DNA of 12,686 bases from CAYSLU01 sp964431965 (GTDB lineage Bacteria; Verrucomicrobiota; Kiritimatiellia; CAIKKV01; CAYSLU01). Where the stretch lies: assembly GCA_964431965.1 (NCBI GenBank), contig CAYSLU010000120.1, positions 1-12,686 on the forward strand, in the 5' to 3' direction. This document shows, piece by piece, positions 12,686 to 12,686 of the stretch. Under the pieces are notes generated by a model. That model had not been told where the DNA came from and made no database searches. It saw only the letters and a program-made list of their open reading frames with translations. The translations under genes and the position numbers were made by a program. Every line of letters starts with the position of its first letter. The first letter of the stretch is position 1.

Positions 12686-12686
12686 C

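Overview
This high-GC bacterial window has two parts. Positions about 293-7487 carry a run of plus-strand genes for lipoproteins, small membrane proteins and secreted proteins, none of which I can assign a pathway. Positions about 7817-12537 carry a recognisable carbohydrate/uronate locus. The protein families fit the PVC group (Kiritimatiellota, Lentisphaerota, Planctomycetota) or a neighbouring phylum. They include a cytosolic heparinase II/III-like lyase beside a UroD-like methyltransferase and a UxaE epimerase, large secreted proteins with HEAT, LamG and NGD-type beta repeats, and many short palindromic repeats. The phylum is inferred from gene content; there is no rRNA or marker gene here.

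Left part. A lipoprotein (293-949) is followed by a 36-residue predicted secreted peptide (966-1076), whose stop overlaps the start of a second lipoprotein (1073-1501). A gap with two hairpins follows. Next come a two-helix (1753-2031) and a three-helix (2031-2375) membrane protein that overlap by one base. A 96-bp palindromic repeat element (2424-2519) separates these from a tightly spaced four-gene set: a two-helix membrane protein (2538-2900), a small secreted protein (2909-3436), an 864-residue secreted protein with N-terminal HEAT-like and C-terminal beta-sandwich repeats (3469-6063), and a 470-residue secreted protein with four NGD-type beta repeats around a LamG-like domain (6075-7487). 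The overlaps and short gaps suggest one transcript and an envelope or extracellular role.

Middle. The convergent gap 7488-7816 holds four more hairpin units, including a second copy of the 96-bp element. Across the six units of the window the upper stem changes on both sides so that pairing is kept.

Right part. Tagaturonate epimerase UxaE (minus strand, 7817-9364) is divergent from a UroD-superfamily, zinc-methyltransferase-like gene (9519-10568), which is followed after 4 bases by a heparinase II/III-like polysaccharide lyase without a signal peptide (10573-12537). A plausible reading is that imported oligo-uronides are cleaved in the cytoplasm and the uronates enter a tagaturonate/fructuronate pathway, with the UroD-like protein acting on a methylated substrate. 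The shared 154-bp intergenic region has credible promoters for both directions and a tandem GAGC-G-GCTC site. The last bases may hold the 3' end of another minus-strand gene.

I saw no tRNA, rRNA, CRISPR array, integrase or transposase gene.
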